DNA of 64,000 nt. It comes from Drosophila pseudoobscura (Eukaryota > Arthropoda > Insecta > Diptera > Drosophilidae). Positions 12,673-21,676 of this stretch are shown here, piece after piece. Numbering within the stretch: position 1 is the stretch's first letter; every line of letters starts with the position of its first letter. The notes below the pieces were generated by a model that saw only the letters and a program-made list of their open reading frames with translations, was not told the origin of the DNA and ran no database searches. Both the position numbers and the translations under genes were made by a program. The stretch is from the NCBI RefSeq assembly GCF_009870125.1, contig NC_046681.1, forward strand, positions 3,162,001 to 3,226,000, in the 5' to 3' direction.

Positions 12673-14905
12673 GGAAGAGATACACATTCGATGGATAAAT
12701 GTTAGCTCGTTTAATCATAGTCACGCATACGCATTGCATTCGATATAGATTCTAGTGTTTATATAGCTATATAGTGCAACTACGCCGATCATGGAACCAT
12801 CATCTAGTCATCATGCATACACATAAATATGTATTTTTATAATTATTATTAATTATTAATATTAATCAATAATAAATGGAAAACTAAACCAAAAAAGAAC
12901 GAGATCGAGATCGAAAATAGAACAGAACAGAACACCAATCTAATGTTAAATGTCTAATGTTACAATTAAGTTTTCTTTATATACACATACATATATATAC
13001 ATATGTAATTATGTTTTAGCTAACGTTTATATATTTTTTGACTAAGAATTCATTTTTATACGTACAATATACATATGATATGTATTCCCTTCAAAACGCA
13101 ATTTGAATTTGAATTTAAAAGTCTCTGCTAAAGCCAAGTTGAATTTCAAAGTGTAACTAAAATAAAAAAAAAAAAACAAAAAAAAAACGAGAGTATACAG
13201 GGTGTTGCTTCAATTGCTTTTACATACATATATATACCGTACACATAGACATACTTGAACACATATTATAAATGGAAAAACAAAAAACAAAACCAAAACA
13301 AAAACCAAACTTTTTATACGCTGAACAATATGTTTTCCCTGTGGTTAATTGTTTTCACAAATCGTTCAGTTGAATCTCTTATATTTCGCTCAAATTTTGT
13401 TTTAAACTTAAGAAATACAAACAAACAAATTATAAGAATAAAAAACAAAAAAAATAAATAAAAAAAAAACATGTTAAAGCAAAGGATAAGAATGTGGAAA
13501 ATATGGACTGACATGCAAATAATGTATATCATTGAGGGTTGGCATTTTTAATCATATATGCATAATTATATATATATATATATTATATAGAGACTTTGTC
13601 AGGCGCCATTCTCAGCTGTTTCGAAAGAGGAAATTGTTAAATTTTTGTGTTGAAAGAAATGAAAAAATATGAAAAAAAAAACGATATACACGCCCACCAA
13701 ATGCATACTATATGCTATATACTGTTTCTAATATGCATACAAAGATTTAACCTCATACATACAGAATTAGATTTGGTTCATGTTTGTACTCTGTACTCCA
13801 CATGACACTCAACCAACCTACTGCCAGGATCAGCTCTCATCTCATCTCCTCAAGCCCCCGCATGGTACTCACACACTCACACACCCACTCACCCACTCAC
13901 CCACTCCCCCACTCACTCATTGAATCATTCAGTCAGTCAGTCAGTCAGTCAGTCATTCAAGTACCCGATCCTACCAACGAACCAAACACACAGTTTAAAG
14001 ATAATGACAACTTTCTCAAGAATATCAAACCAAAACGAAGAAGCATTTAAATTGATCACTTTCTATTTTTCGATAACCACAAAGCTGTGTTTTTTTCAAT
14101 TCCACTAGATTTGAATTCGAACAGAAAAGAACAGAAAAGAACAAAAAAGAACAGAGAAGAACAGAGAAGAACAGAAAACAGAAAAGAACAAAGTAAAGTG
14201 TATTGTAATCATAATCTTAACTAAATCGAATACGATATAATTGAATGTGAACGTTATAAACTCATTAACTATTATTATTACTACGATTCCAACTTGATGT
14301 GCATTTTATGTACATGTATACATATATAAAAAAGCAAAAACAAAAAGAACAGAACAAGTCAAAGATTAAAACTCATTAATGTAATGTGTAAGTAAAGCAA
14401 AAGCAAAAGCAACAAAAACTTGCAGTAAATTATATATAAATATTTTTATACACGTGGAACAATTATAATAATATCTGAAATGCTGCAACTTGCTAGAGCT
14501 AATTCTGGAGAATTCTGGAAGGGAGACACCTCCTTGAATTTTATATATATACTGAATACTGATTATGAATTGTACTCGAAATACCAACAACAGCAAACAG
14601 AAACAGCAACAGCAACAGCATCGAAAAATAAATTGCAAGATAATACGAGTAGGGACGGAGTAAAAACGAGAACGATGAAAAGTCTTTTAATGCTTAGGGG
14701 CCACAATTTTCGAAGTAATTAAAAAACGAGAAAATCCAAAAACCAAAAACCAAAAAACGAAACATGAAATTATTATTATATTAAAGTACGGTATTAATTA
14801 ACATTTAAAAAATGTTGTGTAACAGTAATAATAAACCAACCAAGCAACAAAAACCAACAACCACAATTGTATTATTGTAAGAATTTCTATTTCCATCAAA
14901 CACAC

Positions 14906-14932
14906 AATAAAATTATTTTGTTTTTAAATAAA
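14906..14932 (+). terminator. brat: paired poly(A) signals, candidate distal end of the brat 3' UTR
   Basis: Two AATAAA hexamers (14906-14911 and 14927-14932) are followed by a T-rich stretch. They are the last strong signals on the plus strand before the cysteine-rich gene cluster, which makes them the best candidate for distal brat cleavage. No transcript evidence is available. Confidence 0.4.
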
Positions 14933-14960
14933 GCAATCGAGTTTAATTTTCACTTAGAAG

Positions 14961-15254
14961 TGGGTTCCACAGGCTCCTCTTCGAAAGGGATATACGTGGA
15001 CACTTGGAGAAAACAAATCAAAATAGCCATTCATAATCTCAATCGTTGATTGTTCGGCTTTGACAGTAAGCAGTTGCATATGTCTATGTATAGTCAATGA
15101 TAACATAAATAGAGCTAATCAAGAGTATCTATTCGTGGGTTGCTCGAAGCACATTGAAAAACGGCAATGTTTCTGCAAACAGCAGAAAATCACAGAAGAA
15201 TACAAACCTTCATCGAATCTGAGAGCATTTAAAATTTATTGAACCGAATAAAAA
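14961..15254. other. short intergenic gap
   Basis: Nothing recognisable lies between the presumed end of brat and the diverged outer flank of the inverted duplication. Two ORFs of about 60 aa overlap it but have no family features. Confidence 0.5.
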
Positions 15255-15451
15255 AATCTAGTGATCCTGAAAGTAATAATCATGCTTTCGATGAACGTCT
15301 AGCAATTGCCATTCATAGTTCAAAATTCAATGTGTTAACATAGAGAAAAATATTTATGTATAAAATATTTGCAATTTCATTTTGTTAGTTGTGTTCTGGG
15401 TTTCGTTCTCTAATTGAGCCATAATTAAGCTGAGACTGAGCTAATAATCCC
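15255..15451 (+). repeat. diverged outer flank of the left inverted-repeat arm
   Basis: This stretch aligns, reverse-complemented, with about 21,798-21,960. Shared blocks include GAACGTCTAGC, AGTTCAAAATTC, ATTTATGTATAAAATATTTGC and GTTAGTTGTGT. Unlike the nearly perfect core, the match is clearly diverged, with many substitutions. An insertion of roughly 55 nt is present only in the left copy, between TTAGTTGTGT and AACTGAATTAGC. This shows that the duplication is older than the identity of the core suggests. Confidence 0.7.
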
Positions 15452-15512
15452 AACTGAATTAGCATCTCGTTGAGCTTCGCATAGCTTTTAGACGGAAACC
15501 CCCTAAGTAATC

Positions 15513-15569
15513 GTAAGTATAATCAGTCACTAATGATCCTTCCCGGCAAAGCACTGATGTCTTTTTCAG
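15513..15569 (+). other. 5' UTR intron of the first cysteine-rich gene
   Basis: A 57 nt intron is predicted from donor GTAAGTAT at 15513, branch-like CACTAAT at 15528-15534 and acceptor TTTTTCAG ending at 15569. It lies three bases before the ATG. The mirror copy (21680-21736) has A instead of C inside the branch motif. Confidence 0.55.
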
Positions 15570-15572
15570 AAC

Positions 15573-15725
15573 ATGTGTTGTGGACCAGCTTCGTGCTGCC
15601 CGAGCTGCGGCCCACCCTGTGGCGGACCCTATTCTACGCAATGTTGCGTGGAGCTCTGCTGTTCCCCCTGTACCCCGGCCTACTTGCAGTGCACCATCTG
15701 TCCCTGCTACCCTCGCTGTTGCTAG
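15573..15725 (+). CDS. cysteine-rich Mst(3)CGP-like protein, gene A (left copy)
   Basis: 50 aa with 16 cysteines, starting MCCGPASCCPSCGPPCGG and ending CYPRCC. Short length, the MCC start, Cys-Gly-Pro repeats and a double-Cys end match the Mst(3)CGP family (Mst84D, Mst87F, Mst98C) of D. melanogaster, whose products are structural proteins of the sperm tail made late in spermatogenesis. A CT-rich acceptor ends three bases upstream, so the ATG would be close to the start of exon 2. AATAAA signals lie near 15,822-15,831. The ORFs in other frames over this locus, including a 110 aa minus-strand one, are shadows. Family assignment rests on composition, not alignment, because such proteins are low complexity. 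Function in sperm is inferred. Confidence 0.75.
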   Translation: MCCGPASCCPSCGPPCGGPYSTQCCVELCCSPCTPAYLQCTICPCYPRCC

Positions 15726-16470
15726 CCCAGTGAAGGACGAAGAGTTAACATTGACCTCACGGCGGATAGTCCTATACATTGCTGATCCCAACTAACGAAA
15801 TGATAATGCAAAACAAAAAAAAATAAATAAAATATAATAGAGGAACGATCATAAGACAATATTGCCTCCATTTGTTCCTTGGGCAGAGATGGGACTATAA
15901 TTTTTTCGACTGTTGGGCTAGTCCCGGATTTGAACCCAGCTCCACCAGCCAGATGGCCTAGTCCCGTGGGCGATTGCCATTTAATACTCACTTTTGTATT
16001 GAGCCTGAACAGGCTGTGGCTTTTCATTTACTAGAATGTGTGTATTCAATCGAATGAATTCAGTTGGTTGCTAAATTCAATTCCGATCCGGTCAGGTGCG
16101 TTGTTCGGCTGATTCTCAGATATTTCCACAGGTGAGTGATCGAAAAGGTTGAAAAAGATTCCTTGGAGTAAACATCTCACATACCATATACTCTACATAT
16201 GTATTTGTATACCTCCCATTGAGTGCACATACCGTGCCATATCCCCTGTTTCTAAGCCAATTGTATGAGGGATTCTCTGCAGATAGCGTGCATTACCATT
16301 TACCAAAAAAATGGATCAATCACATATAGTACTTTGCATCAAAGCGATCCTTCGGGGAACCTTCATGGGTGCAGACACCCCAATGAGGACTTTATTTTAG
16401 TCTAGTCTAGTCTTAGTCTACTATTGGCCTGATTGAATGACCCGCCTTTCGTCCAACCCCCAGAGCCACC

Positions 16471-16629
16471 ATGTGCTGTCCAAGTCGCTATTACCGGAAC
16501 ACGCCGTGCGTGCAGTGCTGTCTCATCGACTGCAGCTACTGCTGCTTCCGATCAGACTGTTGTGGCCCCTGCTGTGGGACCACCCACCCGCCTAGCTTGT
16601 GCGGCGGGTGCTGTGGATCTTGCTGCTAG
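16471..16629 (+). CDS. cysteine-rich Mst(3)CGP-like protein, gene B (left copy)
   Basis: 52 aa with 17 cysteines, starting MCCPSRYYRNTPCVQCC, with an internal CCGPCCG and the end CCGSCC. The context is good: GCCACC precedes the ATG. A possible 5' UTR intron runs from GTGAGT at 16132 to CCCCCAG at 16463, with an initiator-like TCAGTT at 16060-16065 further upstream. The same family arguments apply as for gene A. No paralogue-level identity to A or C is visible beyond Cys spacing, so the three genes are old, distinct members of one cluster. The mirror copy at 20620-20778 encodes an identical protein. Confidence 0.75.
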   Translation: MCCPSRYYRNTPCVQCCLIDCSYCCFRSDCCGPCCGTTHPPSLCGGCCGSCC

Positions 16630-16811
16630 CAGGGCTGAAGATGGACCACGACAACGCACCCCGACCCGGCGGACTGGCAAGCATTCTCCAACTGGATTTA
16701 GAATTTATTCTCTTTTATGAACAGCAACAGCAACAGAACGAGTAGTAGTAGGCTTCGAATCGATTTGGAGCAGCTGTCCAGGTTGACGAGCTGCCGAATA
16801 TCGGCTGGAGC

Positions 16812-16852
16812 TCATTCCGACTTTGAGCCTGGTTGTGAACACATCAAAAAAA
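16812..16852 (+). promoter_or_regulatory. initiator and translational-control-element-like motif of gene C
   Basis: TCATTC at 16812-16817 fits the arthropod initiator TCAKTY, making A16814 the predicted +1. An ACATC-plus-A-run motif then starts at 16841, which is +28. From memory, Mst(3)CGP genes carry a 12 nt translational control element (consensus near ACATCNAAATTT) at +28 to +39 that delays translation until late spermiogenesis. The site here matches about nine of the twelve positions at the expected distance. Inference only. Confidence 0.4.
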
Positions 16853-17052
16853 GTTTTCAATCTCCAAAAACCAACATCTTTTGGAACCCTTTTTTTGTTT
16901 GTGGTAAGTGGTCAAGAAAATCTGGAACGTTGAATGTAACTTCTTCTTAGACTTGGTCTACCTTTGACAGAACACCTGTGCTCTCTGTCGAAACCATCCT
17001 CCATCTCCATCTCCTGTTCCTGCTCCTACTCCAGCTGACTACGCTCATCAGG

Positions 17053-17223
17053 ATGTGCTGCAATCCCGGTGGCAGCTGCGGTCTGCCCGCCTGTATCCAG
17101 TGCACCAACTTCTGCTTCAACTGCTGGACCGGCACGGCGAGCGTTCCCAGCTGTCGCCCTGGCTACACACCAGCCTGTCCGCTCTATCGCGGCTGCTGCG
17201 GTGGGCCTCGAGGCTGTTGCTAG
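17053..17223 (+). CDS. cysteine-rich Mst(3)CGP-like protein, gene C (left copy)
   Basis: 56 aa with 13 cysteines, starting MCCNPGGSCGLPACIQC and ending CCGGPRGCC. An in-frame upstream ATG at 16978 would add a hydrophobic 25-residue leader. I prefer the MCC start because genes A and B begin the same way and because an acceptor (CAG at 17049-17051) lies just before it. The donor would be GTAAGTG at 16904, making the leader intronic. AATAAA at 17290-17295 is the likely poly(A) signal. If the longer form were translated, the product would look secreted; that alternative cannot be excluded. Confidence 0.72.
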   Translation: MCCNPGGSCGLPACIQCTNFCFNCWTGTASVPSCRPGYTPACPLYRGCCGGPRGCC

Positions 17224-17559
17224 CCACCCTCCTCGATGTCTACGAAACTGAGAAATCAATTTACCGTCTCTCATAGAAAATCATCCGTGAATAAAAGAAT
17301 TTCAAAGCAAAACATATGTACATATGTAGGTGTGTACTTTTTACTGAATGCAGGGCACAATACATAAGGGCCGTATTTTAAAATAGAGGACCCATCAGTT
17401 GGACAAGTTGTGTTCGTATATCGATATATCAGAAGAATGCCAAGCCTCCGAAACAGAACTTAAGATGTCTTCAGGACCGGATCGACACTCAACAGGGCTC
17501 AGGCTGCCCGTTCCTTGTTACTTTTCAATTATTTTTATTTAATTTTTTAATTTTTATTA

Positions 17560-18010
17560 TTATAATAAACAAACAAATATTTCATCAAATTCAAATTTTT
17601 CGATGATTTCGGTGGAAAATTGTCGATGATTTCGGACAAGGAAATCTCCTGTCCTGAAATTGTCGCGAGATGAAAATTCCACTTCTGGAGCATCCGTCGT
17701 TAGGTTTCTTTTTTCTACGACGAGTAGGTGTTGATAATGTCCTAAGCTACCCAAAGGATGCACGCTTGTTTTGGGCGGCTTGTCCTGTTGTTGTGACGAG
17801 TTGTCGGCACTGGTACTAGTACTCAGGTAATGCGCCAGCGGCAGGTGCAGATAGCAGAGTCCTAAGAGCATTCCATCGAGTTGACAAAAAACGGCGGGCC
17901 TCAGCCAAAAAGAGTTGGCAGTAAACGCTTTGGCTAATTTGATTATACGCATCTGATAGAGAATTTTCCAAGGCTTCCGAAAATTTAAACTTTGAGAAAA
18001 TCTGAAACAT
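17560..18010 (-). pseudogene. unrecognised ORF pair, possibly one frameshifted gene
   Basis: Two overlapping minus-strand frames, 64 aa from 18010 and 130 aa from 17952, could form one protein if a frameshift lies where they overlap. The longer frame ends just upstream of an AATAAT/AATAAA-rich stretch, as a real 3' end would. The C-terminal part has protein-like composition (mixed charged and aromatic residues, for example EVEFSSRDNFRTGDFLV). I do not recognise any family, and chance ORFs of this size are common, so this is only a candidate for a broken or testis-type small gene. Confidence 0.25.
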
Positions 18011-19191
18011 CTTAGCTATCTTAGCTATCTATCTTAGCTTAGGAGATTTGAGCATTCAAAGTTGACCATTTTTCCAGTGAGTGTGTATATCAGTGTTTCA
18101 TATGATTTTTGTTTCAGTCCCTTGTTTAAGGTGCATTAATTTGTAGCATTGGCTCGTTGGACAGACTTCTAAAGAAAATGTTGTTTTTCAAACTCCATAT
18201 CTATTTTTGGAGTATTTCCCAAATAAGATTTTATATGGGATTTTATAACTGCGACAAACCTTTTTCGTGCAAGGTTGCGCCACTTAAATTGATCTAGGAG
18301 CTGAAAGGGTCAAAATCACAGAATCCGCTTCTAAAGTGAGATAAAAATATATATGTATATATAAAATTCAGGGAAAAGTGATTGGCAAATAATTATTCTT
18401 TATAAACATTAATTATATTAGATTTTACTTCCAACGGGGATGATTATTTTACAAAAATAAACTATTAGACATTTTATAATTTAAATGTAAAAGGTTTTTT
18501 TAAATATATTATAATTAAATTTAAATATAAAAATAATTGTTAAAGCGCAATTCACCATTAAACGTTCTTTATTGATCCAAAAATAAACAAATGTTATTTT
18601 ATAAATTTATGCACCGGCAACAAAGTTCAACTTTGACACTGTATTGTAAAGAGTTCTTGTAGAGAAAGATTTATCTTTTAAACGCAAATTATTTCATGAA
18701 GATTTCGTTTTTCTTCCAGAAGCTATTTATTTTGCAATCTGAATGAGCGGCAATGCCGTTCCGTAAAGGCCAAGAAGGCATCCACTTTACATTTTGAATA
18801 TCGTTCAATAAACGTTGTAATTATTTGATAACAATAATCAATAAGTATTCGGCTAATTTGGGATAAAAAACATTAATTCCACAAAAAGTAATGGTATATC
18901 ATTTTATTACAGACTCGCCTGAAGACATTGATGGAGCGCTCAGAGATAAGACCCACTTATTGAATAGTTTAAAATTGTATACCTACATATGTATATATTG
19001 ATTTTAGAATTTCAGAAGAGTTCAAAGGACTACTGCATGCCACATGATGAAGGAAAACCGTCTTTATAAAGGGCCAGAGTGAAAAATATTCAGCGATACA
19101 AGAGGGGCTTATAGATTCCCGATGAAGACGGAGGGGGACATCCACCGCAATAAATCCAGAGCTGTCAGATGCTTATATAAGTTGACATGCA

Positions 19192-19380
19192 ATGACTGGA
19201 TCTTGCAAGAAGCGATCCAATTACTGCACCGTCAAGTGGCCCGTCTGTATCCAGCAGAAGGCTGTTACGCGAGCATGCAGGAAAGACAGCTGTTATACTA
19301 ATATTCGAGGAAAATTAGCACTAAAATTACTAAGAGAACTAGGCATGCATTCAAAATACAAATACCTCTACAATTACTGA
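19192..19380 (+). CDS. candidate small protein with five cysteines
   Basis: 62 aa, MTGSCKKRSNYCTVKWPVC and onward, basic, with five cysteines in the first 35 residues, then a Leu/Lys-rich tail. A TATA-like TATATAAG sits about 20 bases upstream of the ATG, too close for an ordinary TATA box with a normal 5' UTR. Its place in the spacer of a cysteine-rich gene cluster suggests a possible extra family member or decayed relative, but the spacing does not match genes A-C. I recognise no homologue. Confidence 0.25.
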   Translation: MTGSCKKRSNYCTVKWPVCIQQKAVTRACRKDSCYTNIRGKLALKLLRELGMHSKYKYLYNY

Positions 19381-19935
19381 TTACTACTGTACTGTACTTT
19401 CTGTACTGATTCTATACGGTCCTGGTGTACTTTGTACTGAGGGCACCATACACATGAGCCGTATTCTAAGATCGGACGAACAAGCGAGATATAGAGAGTC
19501 TTTGCTATATAGGGTTCGACAAATTCCTTTGACCACCTCTTTATAAACCCAAGCACGCCTTATTTACCATGGTAGATCAAGATCATCCATCAGGGTGGTT
19601 CTCTCAAGAGAACTACCAAATAGGGTATAGGGAGGCATTAAGGTGTAACAAGTTAGCACAACACCATGAAGGAAAGTTATTGAGAGCGGATTGCAAGCGA
19701 GAATGAATTGAAGTGTCCTTATACTGGACACACAGTTTAACATCATCCGCATACATGTTTACTCGAGAGTATGTTAATACCGAAGGCAGGTCATTAATAA
19801 AGAGTGTGAAGAGTAAGGGGCTGCCCTTTAACTGGTAACTTAACCCGCGACTGATATAGATATATGTATTAGATATAGGCCGGTGCACTGTGACCCGAGG
19901 ATGGTCAGGATAGTAGTTCAGAGTCCCACCCACAT
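19380..19935 (-). mobile_element. non-LTR retrotransposon fragment (reverse transcriptase), decayed
   Basis: Minus-strand frames together spell parts of a LINE reverse transcriptase: GSPLLFTLFINDLP, the catalytic MYADDVKL box, and the thumb-region SLVRPILEYGSCVW with a downstream RIESVQK motif. These lie in three different frames with stops between them, so the copy is dead and lacks both ends. The motifs fit the Jockey/CR1-type clades. It abuts the inner end of the right palindrome arm, so it may mark an old rearrangement breakpoint. Confidence 0.8.
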
Positions 19936-20025
19936 GATTTGTTTTGTTGGGATTTATTCACAGATGATTTTCTATGAGAGACGGTAAATTTGATTTCTCA
20001 GTTTCGTAGACATCGAAGGGGGTGG

Positions 20026-20196
20026 CTAGCAACAGCCTCGAGGCCCACCGCAGCAGCCGCGATAGAGCGGACAGGCTGGTGTGTAGCCAGGGCGACAGCT
20101 GGGAACGCTCGCCGTGCCGGTCCAGCAGTTGAAGCAGAAGTTGGTGCACTGGATACAGGCGGGCAGACCGCAGCTGCCACCGGGATTGCAGCACAT
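20026..20196 (-). CDS. cysteine-rich Mst(3)CGP-like protein, gene C (right copy)
   Basis: Encodes the same 56 aa protein as the left gene C (17053-17223). The start choice is the same: MCC rather than the in-frame upstream ATG at 20271. The two base differences I saw lie just after the stop. Transcription would run towards the spacer, convergent with the left copy. Its predicted initiator and translational-control-like motif are at 20,397-20,437. Confidence 0.72.
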   Translation of the reverse strand: MCCNPGGSCGLPACIQCTNFCFNCWTGTASVPSCRPGYTPACPLYRGCCGGPRGCC

Positions 20197-20396
20197 CCTG
20201 ATGAGCGTAGTCAGCTGGAGTAGGAGCAGGAACAGGAGATGGAGATGGAGGATGGTTTCGACAGAGAGCACAGGTGTTCTGTCAAAGGTAGACCAAGTCT
20301 AAGAAGAAGTTACATTCAACGTTCCAGATTTTCTTGACCACTTACCACAAACAAAAAAAGGGTTCCAAAAGATGTTGGTTTTTGGAGATTGAAAAC

Positions 20397-20437
20397 TTTT
20401 TTTGATGTGTTCACAACCAGGCTCAAAGTCGGAATGA
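20397..20437 (-). promoter_or_regulatory. initiator and translational-control-element-like motif of gene C (right copy)
   Basis: Mirror of 16812-16852: initiator TCATTC with the ACATC-plus-A-run motif beginning at +28. Identical to the left copy. Confidence 0.38.
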
Positions 20438-20619
20438 GCTCCAGCCGATATTCGGCAGCTCGTCAACCTGGACAGCTGCTCCAAATCGATTCGAAGCCTA
20501 CTACTACTCGTTCTGTTGCTGTTGCTGTTCATAAAAGAGAATAAATTCTAAATCCAGTTGGAGAATGCTTGCCAGTCCGCCGGGTCGGGGTGCGTTGTCG
20601 TGGTCCATCTTCAGCCCTG

Positions 20620-20778
20620 CTAGCAGCAAGATCCACAGCACCCGCCGCACAAGCTAGGCGGGTGGGTGGTCCCACAGCAGGGGCCACAACAGTCTGATCG
20701 GAAGCAGCAGTAGCTGCAGTCGATGAGACAGCACTGCACGCACGGCGTGTTCCGGTAATAGCGACTTGGACAGCACAT
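20620..20778 (-). CDS. cysteine-rich Mst(3)CGP-like protein, gene B (right copy)
   Basis: Encodes a 52 aa protein identical to the left gene B, in the same GCCACC start context. The putative 5' UTR intron is mirrored at 20786-21117. Because upstream and downstream noncoding DNA is identical too, both copies are expected to be regulated alike. Confidence 0.75.
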   Translation of the reverse strand: MCCPSRYYRNTPCVQCCLIDCSYCCFRSDCCGPCCGTTHPPSLCGGCCGSCC

Positions 20779-21523
20779 GGTGGCTCTGGGGGTTGGACGA
20801 AAGGCGGGTCATTCAATCAGGCCAATAGTAGACTAAGACTAGACTAGACTAAAATAAAGTCCTCATTGGGGTGTCTGCACCCATGAAGGTTCCCCGAAGG
20901 ATCGCTTTGATGCAAAGTACTATATGTGATTGATCCATTTTTTTGGTAAATGGTAATGCACGCTATCTGCAGAGAATCCCTCATACAATTGGCTTAGAAA
21001 CAGGGGATATGGCACGGTATGTGCACTCAATGGGAGGTATACAAATACATATGTAGAGTATATGGTATGTGAGATGTTTACTCCAAGGAATCTTTTTCAA
21101 CCTTTTCGATCACTCACCTGTGGAAATATCTGAGAATCAGCCGAACAACGCACCTGACCGGATCGGAATTGAATTTAGCAACCAACTGAATTCATTCGAT
21201 TGAATACACACATTCTAGTAAATGAAAAGCCACAGCCTGTTCAGGCTCAATACAAAAGTGAGTATTAAATGGCAATCGCCCACGGGACTAGGCCATCTGG
21301 CTGGTGGAGCTGGGTTCAAATCCGGGACTAGCCCAACAGTCGAAAAAATTATAGTCCCATCTCTGCCCAAGGAACAAATGGAGGCAATATTGTCTTATGA
21401 TCGTTCCTCTATTATATTTTATTTATTTTTTTTTGTTTTGCATTATCATTTCGTTAGTTGGGATCAGCAATGTATAGGACTATCCGCCGTGAGGTCAATG
21501 TTAACTCTTCGTCCTTCACTGGG

Positions 21524-21676
21524 CTAGCAACAGCGAGGGTAGCAGGGACAGATGGTGCACTGCAAGTAGGCCGGGGTACAGGGGGAACAGCAGAGCTCCA
21601 CGCAACATTGCGTAGAATAGGGTCCGCCACAGGGTGGGCCGCAGCTCGGGCAGCACGAAGCTGGTCCACAACACAT
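21524..21676 (-). CDS. cysteine-rich Mst(3)CGP-like protein, gene A (right copy)
   Basis: Encodes a 50 aa protein identical to the left gene A. The 5' UTR intron is mirrored at 21680-21736, but the branch-like motif reads CAATAAT instead of CACTAAT. The near-identical core ends at 21,797, about 60 nt upstream of the predicted donor. The two gene A copies therefore have different upstream sequences: the left one carries about 55 nt absent here. If any pair in this palindrome is expressed differently, this is the likeliest one. Confidence 0.73.
   Translation of the reverse strand: MCCGPASCCPSCGPPCGGPYSTQCCVELCCSPCTPAYLQCTICPCYPRCC

Larger units (their letters stand above)
5566..14960 (+). other. 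brat: probable extended 3' UTR of brat
   Basis: These 9.4 kb follow the brat stop codon and carry no credible gene on either strand. The stretch is AT-rich and full of A-runs, CA/TA microsatellites, and U-rich or UGUA-like motifs (for example TGTATATA at 9755-9762). AATAAA-type signals occur at several points, for example near 11,411 and finally at 14,906 and 14,927. From established knowledge, D. melanogaster brat is one of the genes with a very long neural 3' UTR isoform. The absence of any other gene before 15.4 kb fits that reading. The 3' limit is inferred from the terminal pair of poly(A) signals; proximal cleavage sites were not resolved. Confidence 0.6.
15452..17295 (+). repeat. left arm of a 1.84 kb near-perfect inverted repeat
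   Basis: Coordinate x in this arm pairs with 37,249 minus x in 19,953-21,797 with no indel from 15,452 to beyond the third gene. The three coding regions and the long intergenic stretches I compared by eye are identical. I found one substitution at 15,530, two just after 17,223, a one-base indel near 17,260, and one substitution near 17,286. Homology ends abruptly just after a shared AATAAA at 17,290-17,295. The arm holds three cysteine-rich genes on the plus strand. Confidence 0.95.
17296..19952. other. spacer between the inverted-repeat arms
   Basis: These 2.66 kb of unique, AT-rich DNA lie between the two inner arm ends. They contain a broken minus-strand ORF near 17.6-18.0 kb, a small ORF with five cysteines at 19,192-19,380 and a decayed non-LTR retrotransposon fragment at 19,380-19,935. 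Between 18,020 and 19,000 I see only AT-rich sequence with no supportable feature. Confidence 0.8.

Noticed and set aside
15459-15791. 110 aa minus-strand ORF over gene A (and its mirror at 21458-21790)
   Set aside because: It is antisense to a 16-cysteine ORF with the family's MCC start and a splice acceptor on the other strand; the long antisense frame is a by-product of Cys/Gly/Pro codons.
15926-15936. GGTTCAAATCC (minus strand; mirrored at 21313-21323), an exact tRNA B-box match
   Set aside because: The flanking bases do not form a T-arm or cloverleaf, and no proper A box lies at the right distance; I see no tRNA or SINE around it.
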